Positions 50,213 to 60,225 are shown, counted from the stretch's first letter. The stretch is DNA of 64,000 nt from Elusimicrobiota bacterium (GCA_009778915.1 WRFH01000001.1:372001-436000), one strand, 5' to 3'. Made by a program: numbers and translations. Notes: a model not told the origin generated them from the sequence alone.

Positions 50213-51512
50213 TTATTTTCTCCAAACCCGTTCCCAAAATATTATCCAGCGAGGCGGAATCAAGATTTGCCGTGTATAAAGAAGTAAGATACGCGCTTTT
50301 GTAATTTACCAAATCCTGTTCGACGCTCTGCCAAATCTGAAAGTCCATCATGCCGGCCAGATACTGGATATTGGCTTCTTTGTCCATCTGCTCGGCCGAC
50401 GCTAAAAGAAGTTTGTTTGAGTCTATGGTATCAATATCAGTTTCCAGCGCGGCGGACGCGGCCTGCAGCTGCGCTCTCGTCGTAAAATACTGCTGTTTAA
50501 GCGCTTCTTCGCTTTGCTCCAGCGCGGTTTTTGCTATGTCTATATTTTCTTTTGCCGCTGTTATGCCGCCTGAGAAAATGGGATAACTGAGCATGACGGA
50601 AACGGTCCAGATAGTTGAGGCGTTTCTCAAATCCGGTTTGTCATCCTGCAGGCCCCAGGTGCCGCCTGCAGCCAGCACAGGCAAAATCCCTGCCTTGGAA
50701 GAGGATAATTGCAGCCGCGCTATTTGCAAAGCGTTTTTACTTATTATTATCTGAGGAGTGTTTTCCGCGGCGGAATTTATATCTACGGGTTTTGACGCGG
50801 CGGGCGCAAGGGTGTCTTTCAACGTAAAAGTATTTCCGATATCAACCCCCAGAACGGCAACCAGATTTTTGCGCGCGACGACCAAATTGCGCTGCGCGGC
50901 TTTTATGCCGTTGTTCGCGGCAACAGCCAGAGCGGAGGCGCGCATGTTATTGCCTATGCTTTCGTTGCCGCCTTCGTACTGGAGGCGTATCATGTCTGCG
51001 CTTTTTTTGCGGATTTCATAAATATTTTTGTAAAGTTCCACGCTTTGCTGCGCGTAAAGCATGGCGAGGTATGCCTGCTTTAAACCGTACAGCACGGCGG
51101 CGGAAGTCTGTTGCAGCTGCGCGGCGGCCTGATTCGTATTTTCTTTTTGGATTCTTATGTTTGACAGCGCTTCCCAGTTAAAAATATTTTGGTTCGCGCT
51201 GGCGGTGAGCGACCAGTAATTCTGCTGGTTTAAAATATCGTAATTAGATTTTTGGAAACCGTACTGAATATTCGCGGAAGGAGTGTACTGGTTTACGGCG
51301 AGGTTATAATTTAATCTTGCCGTCTCAAGATTTTTTTGGGCGATTATGTACTGCGGATTATTTTTTATCGTAAGTTCAAGGCAGTCCCGCCACGTTAAGA
51401 TGTCAGAAAAAAATATTCCCCGCGGATTGTCTTCTGCGTAAAGCGTGCGCGAGACGCAAAAAAGGACGGCAGCGGCTAATAGAAAAATACTATGCTGTTT
51501 TACCCCTTTCAT
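50205..51512 (-). CDS. TolC-family outer-membrane efflux protein
   Basis: This protein of about 435 residues, from the ATG at 51512 (the track start at 51533 adds seven residues before a clear signal peptide), has a signal peptide (HSIFLLAAAVLFCVSRTLYA). Two TolC-type repeats of long helices and strands follow (LELTIKNNPQYIIAQKNLETARLNYNLA, then AAENTPQIIISKNALQIARLQLSSSKA). It forms the exit duct of the tripartite pump with MacA and MacB. Confidence 0.9.
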   Translation of the reverse strand: MKGVKQHSIFLLAAAVLFCVSRTLYAEDNPRGIFFSDILTWRDCLELTIKNNPQYIIAQKNLETARLNYNLAVNQYTPSANIQYGFQKSNYDILNQQNYWSLTASANQNIFNWEALSNIRIQKENTNQAAAQLQQTSAAVLYGLKQAYLAMLYAQQSVELYKNIYEIRKKSADMIRLQYEGGNESIGNNMRASALAVAANNGIKAAQRNLVVARKNLVAVLGVDIGNTFTLKDTLAPAASKPVDINSAAENTPQIIISKNALQIARLQLSSSKAGILPVLAAGGTWGLQDDKPDLRNASTIWTVSVMLSYPIFSGGITAAKENIDIAKTALEQSEEALKQQYFTTRAQLQAASAALETDIDTIDSNKLLLASAEQMDKEANIQYLAGMMDFQIWQSVEQDLVNYKSAYLTSLYTANLDSASLDNILGTGLEKINE

Positions 51513-51551
51513 ATTACATCTTCCCCCGGACATATTTTAACAAAAATAAAT

Positions 51552-51572
51552 AAAATATGCCCGGGGTATTTT
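51552..51572 (-). terminator. Possible terminator after the first autotransporter gene
   Basis: AAAATA-CCCCGGG-TATTTT-like palindrome lies 15 bases beyond the stop at 51587 and is followed on the minus strand by ATTTATTTTTG. It is short and partly symmetrical. Confidence 0.4.
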
Positions 51573-51586
51573 ACGCGCTTTAAATT

Positions 51587-54277
51587 TTAGAAGGTAAACC
51601 TTATGCCGATATTACCGGATAACGCTTCATATACGGAGCCTTTACCGTAAGATACGTCGCCGTACAGATAAGCGTTGCATGACAGGAGGACATTGAGGCC
51701 CGCCGACGCTTCAACGCCGAAACCGCTTACGTCGGACTTCATATCCGCGCCGGCAAAATTTATATCGGTTTTGCCGAGCCATTCGTTATAAACGCCAAGT
51801 TCTATGAAAGGCCGGTAGCGTGACGCTTCGTTAGGGATATATGTGGTCTGCAGGCGCAGAGCAGTTGACAGACTTTGCGTGTTGCCGTAACGGACGTCGT
51901 CACTCATATTGGTGGAGTGCTGTTCGGAGCCGGCGGTTGCAAAGCGGATTTCCGCTTTCGGTTCAAGCACGAATGACGAGACGGCAATTAACCTGCCCGC
52001 CTCCAGACTGCCGGCGACGAAATTTCTGTCCGCGTCATAGGCTATCACTTCTCCGGCGGCGGAGATATTTTGCATTGTCATTTTTGCCTGGAAGTAGCGG
52101 GCCGTTAAATCCGCGAACCAGCCGTTTTCGTGCAGCCACACGGCGTAAAGACCGGCGTTGGGCACTTCGCCGCTTCCCGTGCCGTCAAACATATTGGTCT
52201 GTTTTATTCTGATATTACTTGTGGAAATGTACCCGCCCATCAGACCGAGATACAACAGAGAGGTATCACCGGAAACGGCTTTAACGTCAAAACCGGCTTC
52301 CGCGCCGAAGAGCGTCATATCCGCCGAAATTTTTTCGTCGACGTTCAGCCTCTGTCCGTAGCCGCGCGCCCAGAAACCGACGGGAGAACAGCCGTCGTCT
52401 ATTAACAAATTGCCCATGCGTCTGCGCAGTTCGTCCATGCCGGCTTTAACCAAAGTCAGGTGCAGCGCGGGCATGTTGGCGACCGTATTAGCCGTGTTCG
52501 TCAGCTCGCCGGTGGATTTTAGATACCAGTTGTTGTCAGACGCGTGGTTGAGAGCGTACTCATACGCGCCGGTATCCACCACGCCGCCGTTGAGCGCGAA
52601 TGTTGCCGTTTTAGACGCGGCGTTCGTAACATCGACAACGAGTATTCCGTTTGAACTGTCAGGCGTCGGCGCGCCGTTGCTCCCTTTTGACGTGACGAAT
52701 ATTGTGGTATTGCCCGTTGCGTCGCCGCCGTCTACTACCAGTTTGTCCGTATTTGTTCCGTTGCCGTCAAAATAAGTGTTCAGGTATAACTGCGCGCCGC
52801 TTGCCGTCCATGTGCCGGCGGTAAGCGTGTTGTAGGCGCTTCCTCTTAAATCAACCGCGCCGTTTGTGACGTTTAAAACATTTGCCGTGTTTGACGTGTA
52901 AAAATGCAGCGTTGAATTTGAAATATTATTTACGCCGCTGAAAAACTCTCCGTACACGCTTGTAGTTCCCGCCGTCTGGTCAAACGTACCCAGGAAACCT
53001 TTATTCTGCGCGGCCGCCCCCAATATCATTTCGCCGGAAGAAGTTTTTTCTATCTGAGCCACGTCGTCGTTACTTGCTATGCCGCCCTGAAACTCAATTG
53101 TACCGCCTGTTCCGGCTATTGTGAGGACGGGGGGAACCGCGTCGGAGTAACTTGTGTCGCTTAACAGGTAAATGTCGTTTGCGCCGGTGGAGTCCGTATT
53201 ATTTTTAAACACGGTCGCTTTGCCGGCGGCTGTGTTCAAAGTTACGTTTCCGTCTAAATTAAATATCGCGCCGCCCACTCTGGCCGCGGAATTGCCGTCG
53301 AACAGCGCGCCCGCGCCGATGGTGAACGTGCTGAATTCATTGCCTATCGCGCCGGCCTCCTGACCCGCGCCAGTGGATGAGTTATTTATAAATTGCGCGT
53401 TTTCGCCTATGGTAAATGTTGCGCCGCCCACATTGGCTATGGCTCCGGCGTACTGCGCGGTGTTGTTTTGGAATACGGCGTTATCGCCTATCGTAGCCTC
53501 CGACTGGACATAGACGTTCATAATGGCGCCGGCCATTCCCGCGCTGTTGCCTTGGAAATTGGCGCTGTTGCCGATTGTCAAAATCGAGCCTTCGTTGGAA
53601 ATCGCGCCGCCGTAATCGTTGAGCGCGGTGTTATTGATAAACTGCACGCGGTCGCCGATTCTGGTAAAAGCGTTGCCGGTGCCCGCGCTGTCGTTCATTG
53701 ATATGGCTCCGCCGTCATACTGTGTCGCGGTGTTGCCGTTGAAAACCACGTCGTTTCCGAAAATCAGCTGATAATTGCTGTAAACCGCTCCGGCAAAATA
53801 CGAGTTGTTATTGAGAAACTTCGTGCCGTCGGCAAAGGTCGTCGTCATCTGGTTATAAATCGCTCCGCCGCCCAAGGTGTCCGTAGAGCCGTTATTTTGG
53901 AAAATAACGCCCGGGCCTATTTCCGCCGTCGAAGTGAACAGCTTGTTATCGCTGGCCAGTAAAGCCCTGTTAAAATTTTCAAGAGTTACATTGCTTATAT
54001 AAAAAGCCGTATTGCCGTGAAAGTCAGTCTGAAATCCTTTGTATGCCGACGAACCCGCGGAAAGCGTGTATCCGCCGCCGTCAATGGTTTTACTTCCGCT
54101 GGCGGTAGGCATACCGCCTGTGGTGGTAATATTATCGGTTAATGTAATGGAAGATTCCGCGCCGTTTCCTATAAGGCCGTACAGCGTGGCCCAGTCCGGC
54201 GCAGCCGTAGCGGAACATTTTGCCGCGGAAACAAATAAGAAAAACAACGATATAAAACTGACGTAAAGTGGCTTCAT
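51587..54277 (-). CDS. Autotransporter with polymorphic-repeat passenger (896 residues)
   Basis: A signal peptide (YVSFISLFFLFVSAAKCSA) leads a beta-helix passenger built of FxNN/GGAI repeats (VIFQNNGSTDTLGGGAIYNQ, VQFINNTALNDYGGAISNE, VFQNNTAQYAGAIANVG), as in polymorphic outer-membrane proteins. A C-terminal autotransporter barrel (about residues 620-896, GFWARGYGQRLNVDEKISADMTLFGAEAG) ends in the canonical phenylalanine (IGIRFTF). It is probably displayed on the cell surface, perhaps an adhesin. The next gene upstream is a paralogue with an extra C-terminal domain. Confidence 0.88.
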   Translation of the reverse strand: MKPLYVSFISLFFLFVSAAKCSATAAPDWATLYGLIGNGAESSITLTDNITTTGGMPTASGSKTIDGGGYTLSAGSSAYKGFQTDFHGNTAFYISNVTLENFNRALLASDNKLFTSTAEIGPGVIFQNNGSTDTLGGGAIYNQMTTTFADGTKFLNNNSYFAGAVYSNYQLIFGNDVVFNGNTATQYDGGAISMNDSAGTGNAFTRIGDRVQFINNTALNDYGGAISNEGSILTIGNSANFQGNSAGMAGAIMNVYVQSEATIGDNAVFQNNTAQYAGAIANVGGATFTIGENAQFINNSSTGAGQEAGAIGNEFSTFTIGAGALFDGNSAARVGGAIFNLDGNVTLNTAAGKATVFKNNTDSTGANDIYLLSDTSYSDAVPPVLTIAGTGGTIEFQGGIASNDDVAQIEKTSSGEMILGAAAQNKGFLGTFDQTAGTTSVYGEFFSGVNNISNSTLHFYTSNTANVLNVTNGAVDLRGSAYNTLTAGTWTASGAQLYLNTYFDGNGTNTDKLVVDGGDATGNTTIFVTSKGSNGAPTPDSSNGILVVDVTNAASKTATFALNGGVVDTGAYEYALNHASDNNWYLKSTGELTNTANTVANMPALHLTLVKAGMDELRRRMGNLLIDDGCSPVGFWARGYGQRLNVDEKISADMTLFGAEAGFDVKAVSGDTSLLYLGLMGGYISTSNIRIKQTNMFDGTGSGEVPNAGLYAVWLHENGWFADLTARYFQAKMTMQNISAAGEVIAYDADRNFVAGSLEAGRLIAVSSFVLEPKAEIRFATAGSEQHSTNMSDDVRYGNTQSLSTALRLQTTYIPNEASRYRPFIELGVYNEWLGKTDINFAGADMKSDVSGFGVEASAGLNVLLSCNAYLYGDVSYGKGSVYEALSGNIGIRFTF

Positions 54278-54376
54278 AATTATTCTCCGGTTTTTTAACT
54301 AGCAAAATATTTTAACAATTTGCCGGAGGATGATTAGTGGTATAAACAACAAATATCAGACGACCAATTTAATTAA

Positions 54377-54404
54377 AAATCCTCATGCAAAAGCATGAGG
54401 ATTT
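54377..54404 (-). terminator. Terminator after the autotransporter-OmpA gene
   Basis: AAATCCTCATGC-TTTT-GCATGAGGATTT on the minus strand is followed by TTAATT, about 35 bases after the stop at 54438. Confidence 0.85.
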
Positions 54405-54437
54405 AATTTGTTGTAATTATAAGTTTTCTTCAAATTA

Positions 54438-57400
54438 CTAAGGCAAGCCGAATATTTCCACGCGGCGGTTTTTGGCGTAGGCCTCCGGGGTTGTACCCGT
54501 GTCCGCCGGGTTGGCCGCGCCGAAACCTTTATAGGCCAGCCGGCCCGGCGGCACTCCGGACATTATAAGCTGTTTATAGATTTCATAAGCGCGCAGTTTG
54601 GACAAGTTATTGTTGTACCACCCGGGGCCGTTGGCGTCGGTATATCCGCGTACTTCAAATTTAAAGCCGGAATTTTTTATTACATCCGCGGCGGCCTTGA
54701 TATCCGTGCCGGCAAGCGGCGTTACTCCATAGTTATCGTTGCTAAAATAAATTACTGGTATCTTAGGCGGAGTTTTCGCGGCGGACGTTGCCGGTACAAC
54801 TTCAACGGGAGCCTGTACAACGGCAGGTTCGGTTTTTACAACTTGAGGCGGGGGAACCGCGGCAGTGTCAGGCTCCCGCTTGCGCGGCGCGGCGCAAACT
54901 GCCGGCGCGGGCTGGAGCGCGGGGGAATTTTTGTCCTGACGGTTATAGCGGCATTTTTCGCAATTTCTTCCGCCGAAACCTAGCCTTACGCCGAGGTTCG
55001 CCGCGAAAGCCTGATACGCCGCGCCCTTTTCAAAAGACACGTCGCCGAACAAAGAAGAGCTGCCGCTCAGGCGCACGTTCGTGCCCAGCGCGGCCTCAAA
55101 ACCCGCGCCGCCGACGTCCGACTTCATGCCTACGCCGGCAAAAGTTATATCCGTCGTTCCCAGAAACTCATTATAAACGCCGAGCTCCGCGAAAGGCTGC
55201 CATGTGGAATTTGCCCCGTGCTTCAAATAAGCCGCCTGCAAACGCAGAGCGGCGGTCAGGCTCTGCGTGGAACCGTAATAAACGTTGTCCGCCATGTTCG
55301 TAGTGTGGCTTGCCGGCGCGCCGCGCGCGAATAAAACCTGCGCCTTTGGCGTCAGCACGAAAGAGGAAACGGGAATTGATTTCCCGCCTTCCAGCCCGGC
55401 GGACCATAAATCCCTGTCCGCGTCGTAATCAATAACTTGTCCGGCGGCGGAAATATTTCTCATGTTTGTCTGCGCCCAGAAATACTGCGCGGTTAAATCC
55501 GCAAAATAACCTTCTTCGTTAAACCATACGCCGTAAGCGCCCGCGCTGGGCGTCGTGCCGGTGCCGGAGCCGTCAATACCGTTGTTCTGCTTAACTCTGA
55601 TATCGCCGGTATACATATAACCGGCCATTATGCCGGCGTACGCGCGGCTGCTGTCGCCGGTAAAAACGCGCGTGTCCACGCCCGCCTGCGCGCCGAAGAG
55701 AGTCATGTCCGCAGAAATTTTTTCGTCAACATTCAAACGCTTGCCGTAAACGCGCGCCCAAACGTTGCTGGGGCGGCAGCCGGCGTCGTCCGTCCATAAA
55801 TCTCCCATGCGCTCACGCAGTTCGCTCATGGCCGACTTGACAAGAGTCAGGTGCAGCGCCGGCATGTTGGCTATGGTGTTGCCGGTGTTTGTCGTTGTTC
55901 CGTCGGTTTTTAAATACCAGTTCAGGTCGGTCGCGTGGTTAAGTTTGTATACAAGCGCGCCGGTGTCAACCTGTCCGCCGGCCAGCGTGAAATTTTCCGT
56001 CTTAGCCGTCGCGTTTGTGACGTCCACCACTAAAATTCCGTCGGAGCCGTCCGGCGTGAGAACGTCGTTCGTGCCCGTCTGGGTTACGTAGAGCGTGGCG
56101 TTCCCGGACGACGGGCCGCCGTTGACGACCAGCTTGTCCGTGTTTGTCCCGTTGCCGTCTAAATAAGTATTGATGTACAGCTTGGCGTTTGTCGCGTTCC
56201 ACGTGTTTACCGTCAGCGTGTCATACGTTCCCGCCCACGCGCCGGCGGGGCTGTTCCTCAAATCTATAGTTCCGCCGTTAACGTTCAGCACGTTCGCCGC
56301 GTTAGGCGTATAAAAATGCAGAACGGAATTATTAATATTATCCGTGCCCGTAAAAAAATTAGCGGCATAAACGGATGTTGTTCCCGCGCTTTGCGTAAAC
56401 GTTCCGATATAATTATTGTTGACTGAGCCGGATTCCAATATCATTTCCCCGGACGAAGTTTTATTTATTAAAGGAATAAGGCCGCCGGCCGCGTTGCTTC
56501 TGAACCCGTCGTAAAAATCAACCGTGCCCGTGCCGGTTATATTTAGCGTAGGCGTGCCGTTGCCGCCGTAATATAAATAGATGTCGTTTTTGCCGCTGCT
56601 GTCCGTGTTGCCTTGGAATAAAGTTGTCAGCCCGGCGGCGGTATCAAGCGTCAGTGTGCCGTCCCAGTTGAAAGCCGCGCCGCCGGCCGTGGTCGCGGTG
56701 TTATTGAGAAATTGCGCGCCCGCGCCTATAAACGACGACGCCGGCAGGGCGGAGGTTGTGGTATACGTCATCAGCGCGCCGCCGTAACTGGCTTTGTTGT
56801 TCTGGAATAAAGTGGCTTTGCCGGCGGAATCGGTGCCGTAAACGGTCAAAAAGCCGTTCTCGTTATAAATCGCGCCGCCGTAATAGAGCGTAGCGGTGTT
56901 TGTGTCAAATGTCGCGCCGCCGCCGATTATGGTAACAGGCTGATGGTCAACCGTGTTCGCCAGATGCTGGGCTATCGCGCCGCCGTGCCAGCCAGCGGTA
57001 TTATTATAGAAATAAGAATCTTCGCCTATTTCCAGGTAAACGTCTTCATTTATAATCGCGCCGCCGACGGCGTAGGAGCCGGTGGCGGAGTTGTTGGTAA
57101 ACGTCGCGCCGGTGCCGAAAATCGTCTGGGGATTGTCCCGGTTGCCGATGCCGATGCCTATCGCGCCGCCGCCGTAACCGTTTGAAACATTATTGTCAAA
57201 AAGGACATTGTCGCCGAAAATTATCGTGTCCTTATTATAAATCGCGCCGCCGAAGATGGAGCCGTTGTTGCGGAAAATCGTGCCGTCGGCCACCGTCACG
57301 TAAAATTCGTTCCACAGCACGCCGCCGCCGTCGTCGGTGCGTTTGTTGCCGTCAAAAATCATGCCCGGGCCGATGGTGAGCGTGCCGGAATAGACGGCGG

Positions 57401-57800
57401 GCTCCCCAGTGAAAAATTCGGCGTTCATCAGAAAAACGCCTCTGTTGAAGCCCGTGACGGTCATATTGCTGACGGACAGATTAATGTTATTTGCCACGCT
57501 GTGGTCGGCAATAGCGCCGGAAACGTACGGATAAAAAGCCGGGTTGGTAACGCCGTTTCCGTTTAAAGTAAATCCTTTGCCGTTTATATCCGTGTCAACG
57601 CTTATATACGGCGCGTAATTTACCGGCGTAAGCGGAGCGTAATTAATATCATTTAAAAATTCCGCGTTGTTATCTGCGGCGGCGTGGGTAAAATCATAAA
57701 AATCCTGCCAGCTGCCCAGCTGCGCAACTGTCTGCGCGCCGCCCCGCGCCGCGGCAAAAATGAATATAAATGTTATAAATAAAATAAGATATTTTTTCAT
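54438..57800 (-). CDS. Autotransporter barrel fused to a C-terminal OmpA peptidoglycan-binding domain
   Basis: The start is the ATG at 57800 (KKYLILFITFIFIFAAARGGAQ signal peptide), giving about 1120 residues. The passenger is a beta helix with FxNN/GGAI repeats. The barrel (about residues 670-950) is homologous to the neighbour (VWARVYGKRLNVDEKISADMTLFGAQAG) and ends at LGVRLGFGG. The protein then continues with four cysteines (NCEKCRYN and later), a Pro/Val-rich linker and an OmpA domain (FEVRGYTDANGPGW, LSKLRAYEIYKQLIMSGVPPGRL, YAKNRRVEIFG). The aspartate and arginine that bind diaminopimelate are present. The C-terminus should be periplasmic and tether the barrel to the wall. Confidence 0.88.
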   Translation of the reverse strand: MKKYLILFITFIFIFAAARGGAQTVAQLGSWQDFYDFTHAAADNNAEFLNDINYAPLTPVNYAPYISVDTDINGKGFTLNGNGVTNPAFYPYVSGAIADHSVANNINLSVSNMTVTGFNRGVFLMNAEFFTGEPAVYSGTLTIGPGMIFDGNKRTDDGGGVLWNEFYVTVADGTIFRNNGSIFGGAIYNKDTIIFGDNVLFDNNVSNGYGGGAIGIGIGNRDNPQTIFGTGATFTNNSATGSYAVGGAIINEDVYLEIGEDSYFYNNTAGWHGGAIAQHLANTVDHQPVTIIGGGATFDTNTATLYYGGAIYNENGFLTVYGTDSAGKATLFQNNKASYGGALMTYTTTSALPASSFIGAGAQFLNNTATTAGGAAFNWDGTLTLDTAAGLTTLFQGNTDSSGKNDIYLYYGGNGTPTLNITGTGTVDFYDGFRSNAAGGLIPLINKTSSGEMILESGSVNNNYIGTFTQSAGTTSVYAANFFTGTDNINNSVLHFYTPNAANVLNVNGGTIDLRNSPAGAWAGTYDTLTVNTWNATNAKLYINTYLDGNGTNTDKLVVNGGPSSGNATLYVTQTGTNDVLTPDGSDGILVVDVTNATAKTENFTLAGGQVDTGALVYKLNHATDLNWYLKTDGTTTNTGNTIANMPALHLTLVKSAMSELRERMGDLWTDDAGCRPSNVWARVYGKRLNVDEKISADMTLFGAQAGVDTRVFTGDSSRAYAGIMAGYMYTGDIRVKQNNGIDGSGTGTTPSAGAYGVWFNEEGYFADLTAQYFWAQTNMRNISAAGQVIDYDADRDLWSAGLEGGKSIPVSSFVLTPKAQVLFARGAPASHTTNMADNVYYGSTQSLTAALRLQAAYLKHGANSTWQPFAELGVYNEFLGTTDITFAGVGMKSDVGGAGFEAALGTNVRLSGSSSLFGDVSFEKGAAYQAFAANLGVRLGFGGRNCEKCRYNRQDKNSPALQPAPAVCAAPRKREPDTAAVPPPQVVKTEPAVVQAPVEVVPATSAAKTPPKIPVIYFSNDNYGVTPLAGTDIKAAADVIKNSGFKFEVRGYTDANGPGWYNNNLSKLRAYEIYKQLIMSGVPPGRLAYKGFGAANPADTGTTPEAYAKNRRVEIFGLP

Positions 57801-57851
57801 GATAGTATCCCCAATATAAACTATTAAAAATTCTATCATTCGCGGGATAGC

Positions 57852-57883
57852 AAAAAAATCCCCATATATTACTATGGGGATTT
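57852..57883 (-). terminator. Terminator after hcp
   Basis: AAATCCCCATA-GTAATA-TATGGGGATTT on the minus strand is followed by TTTTG, 16 bases beyond the hcp stop. Confidence 0.85.
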
Positions 57884-57898
57884 AGTTTGTTAGGGTTA

Positions 57899-59482
57899 TT
57901 AACCTAAGATTTTTTTCAGGTCATCTTCGGCGGTTGTTATCGGGTGCAGTTTGAATTTATCTATTATTACTTTGGCTACGTTTTCCGATAAAAACGCCGG
58001 CATCGTCGGGCCTAAATAAATATTCGTCAGGCCGAGCGACAGCAGCGTCAGCAGCACGCAGACCGCCTTTTGTTCATACCAGCTTAACACGAGCGTCAGC
58101 GGCAGGTCGTTGATGGGCATGTTAAACGCTTTGCTCAGCGCGACGGCTACCTGTATGGCGCTGTACGCGTCGTTACACTGGCCCATGTCCATTATTCTGG
58201 GCAGGCCGCCGATTGTGCCGAGGTCAAGGTCGTTAAACCTGTATTTGCCGCAGGCGAGCGTCAGGACGACGGTATCTTCCGGCGTTTGTTTTACAAACTC
58301 CGTATAATAGTTTCTGCCCGGTTTCGCGCCGTCGCAGCCGCCGACGAGGAAGAAGTGTTTGATGGCTCCGCTTTTTACCGCTTCTACCACTTTGTCCGCT
58401 GCGCCCAGCACCGTGCCTCTGCCGAAACCTACCGTCAGAACGTCGCCGCCGTTTATGCCGGTCATATGCTTGTTTTCTTTGTATCCGCCGAGTTTTTTCG
58501 CGTGTTCGATTAACGACGTAAAGTCCTTATGGCCTTTCGCGTCCGCGTTAATATGTTTTGTGTCCGGGAAAGCAACCACCGACGTTGTGTAAACTCTGTC
58601 TTTGTAGCTGGGCTGCGGTATCATTATGCAGTTTGTCGTCCACAAAATCGGCGCGGGAACGTCGATAAATTCCTTCTGCTGGTTCTGCCACGCGGTGCCG
58701 AAATTGCCTTTTAAATGTTTATATTTTTTCAGTTCCGGGTAAGCGTGCGCCGGCAGCATTTCGCCGTGCGTGTAGATGTTTACGCCTTTGCCTTCCGTCT
58801 GTTCCAGCAGCATTTTGAGGTCTTTTAAATCATGCCCCGTGATGATTATGAACGGGCCCTTTTCAATGTTGGTAGTAACTTTTGTCGGTTCAGGCGTGCC
58901 GTAGGTTTTAGTGTTGGCTTCGTCTAAGATTTCCATGCAGCGCAGGTTTATTTTGCCGAACTCCATAATCAGATTAAGTCTTTCTTCGGCGGATAATTTC
59001 TGGTTAAAAGAGTTAAGACCTTTGAAAAACCAGTCGTTAACATTTTTATCCTGTATGCCCAGAACGCGCGCGTGGTGCGCGTACGCCGCCATGCCTCTCA
59101 GTCCGAACAACAGCGCGCTGCGGAGCGAAGTGTCGTCGACATCCCCGCCCAGAAATAAATTTTCCGGCTTATACGGCGTGATTTTTATTTTGGCGGATTT
59201 TTCTATCAACTCTCTTTCTTTTATTACTTCGTTTTTGAGGGCTTCGACGGTTTTTTCGTCGTAGTCCACGTTGCTGATGCACGTGAAAAGCCCGTCCACC
59301 GCCAGACGCGCGGCGTTGTCCGTGCTCTTGCCTGCGGCGGTTACGGCGGCGGCTAAATTAATGAGTTCGGCGGTGAGCCTGTCCTGCTCTTTTGCCGTCG
59401 GCTCGTTCTTTCCGCAAACCCCCTGTATCGTGCACCCCTTGCCCTTCATAGTCTGCTCACACTGAAAACAAAACATTGACAT
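57899..59482 (-). CDS. hcp: Hybrid-cluster protein (hydroxylamine reductase / nitrosative-stress protein)
   Basis: This 527-residue protein has the N-terminal cysteine set C5-x2-C8-x8-C17-x5-C23, the spacing of the [4Fe-4S] form found in strict anaerobes. The hybrid-cluster ligands sit in blocks such as ITGHDLKDLKMLLEQTEGKGVNIYTHGEMLPAH, LWTTNCIMIP and VLTLACGKYRF. Hcp reduces hydroxylamine in vitro and acts on NO in vivo. It lies 12 bases after a ferredoxin gene and near a divergent Crp/Fnr regulator, a common nitrosative-stress arrangement. Confidence 0.95.
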   Translation of the reverse strand: MSMFCFQCEQTMKGKGCTIQGVCGKNEPTAKEQDRLTAELINLAAAVTAAGKSTDNAARLAVDGLFTCISNVDYDEKTVEALKNEVIKERELIEKSAKIKITPYKPENLFLGGDVDDTSLRSALLFGLRGMAAYAHHARVLGIQDKNVNDWFFKGLNSFNQKLSAEERLNLIMEFGKINLRCMEILDEANTKTYGTPEPTKVTTNIEKGPFIIITGHDLKDLKMLLEQTEGKGVNIYTHGEMLPAHAYPELKKYKHLKGNFGTAWQNQQKEFIDVPAPILWTTNCIMIPQPSYKDRVYTTSVVAFPDTKHINADAKGHKDFTSLIEHAKKLGGYKENKHMTGINGGDVLTVGFGRGTVLGAADKVVEAVKSGAIKHFFLVGGCDGAKPGRNYYTEFVKQTPEDTVVLTLACGKYRFNDLDLGTIGGLPRIMDMGQCNDAYSAIQVAVALSKAFNMPINDLPLTLVLSWYEQKAVCVLLTLLSLGLTNIYLGPTMPAFLSENVAKVIIDKFKLHPITTAEDDLKKILG

Positions 59483-59494
59483 ATTTTTTCTCCT

Positions 59495-60190
59495 TTATTT
59501 AATATCGCCTTCAACTGTTATTATTTTAACTGTCCACGGAATCATTTTTCCGGATTTTATTAAAGCCTGCTTTACCATCTCTTCTAATCCCCCGCAGCAC
59601 GGCACTTCCATTCTGGCTACCGTTACACTTTTTATATCATTATTTTTAATGATTTCGGAAAGTTTTTCGGAGTAGTCCGTCCCGTCGAGTTTGGGGCATC
59701 CTAATAATGTTATTCTTCCTTTAATAAAATCTTTGTGGAAAGCGGCGTAAGAATAAGCCGCGCAGTCAGCCGCGATTAATAAATCCGCTTCTTCAAAATA
59801 CGGCGCGTTGGCGGGCACAAGTTTGATTTGCACCGGCCATTGCGAAAGTTCAGACGGCGCGGCGGCCTCAGTCTTAACCTCCGCCGCGGGCGCGGCCTTT
59901 TTATTTAAAGTTTTGGAATTTGTACCCGGGCAGCCGCATGGCAGTGTTTCCTCTTTATTACCAGTATGCTTCATGTCTGACTCCTTATTTTTTGTAACTT
60001 CACGTTTTTCAAAACTGATTGCGCCGACGAGGCACGCCGGCAGGCAGTTGCCCAGGCCGTCGCAGTAATCTTCCCGCAGCATCTGCGCTTTGCCGTCAAC
60101 CATGCCTATCGCCCCCTGATGGCACGCGTTTACGCAGGAGCCGCAGCCTATGCACTTTTCACGGTCTATTTTTATTATGTTTCTTTGCAT
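59495..60190 (-). CDS. Two-cluster ferredoxin with a C-terminal cysteine domain, partner of Hcp
   Basis: This 231-residue protein starts with two [4Fe-4S] motifs (CIGCGSCVNAC and CDGLGNCLPAC) over about 55 residues, then has a variable Ala/Glu/Lys linker and a second domain with LLIAADCAAYSY, ITLLGCPKLDG and MEVPCCGGLEE. This architecture accompanies hcp in many anaerobes and probably supplies electrons to it. The start codon has almost no leader if the promoter is the palindrome-linked one, and no clear ribosome site is seen. Confidence 0.88.
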   Translation of the reverse strand: MQRNIIKIDREKCIGCGSCVNACHQGAIGMVDGKAQMLREDYCDGLGNCLPACLVGAISFEKREVTKNKESDMKHTGNKEETLPCGCPGTNSKTLNKKAAPAAEVKTEAAAPSELSQWPVQIKLVPANAPYFEEADLLIAADCAAYSYAAFHKDFIKGRITLLGCPKLDGTDYSEKLSEIIKNNDIKSVTVARMEVPCCGGLEEMVKQALIKSGKMIPWTVKIITVEGDIK

Positions 60191-60225
60191 ACTTATAGTT
60201 TAGTAGAATTTAAAAAAGGGAACTA

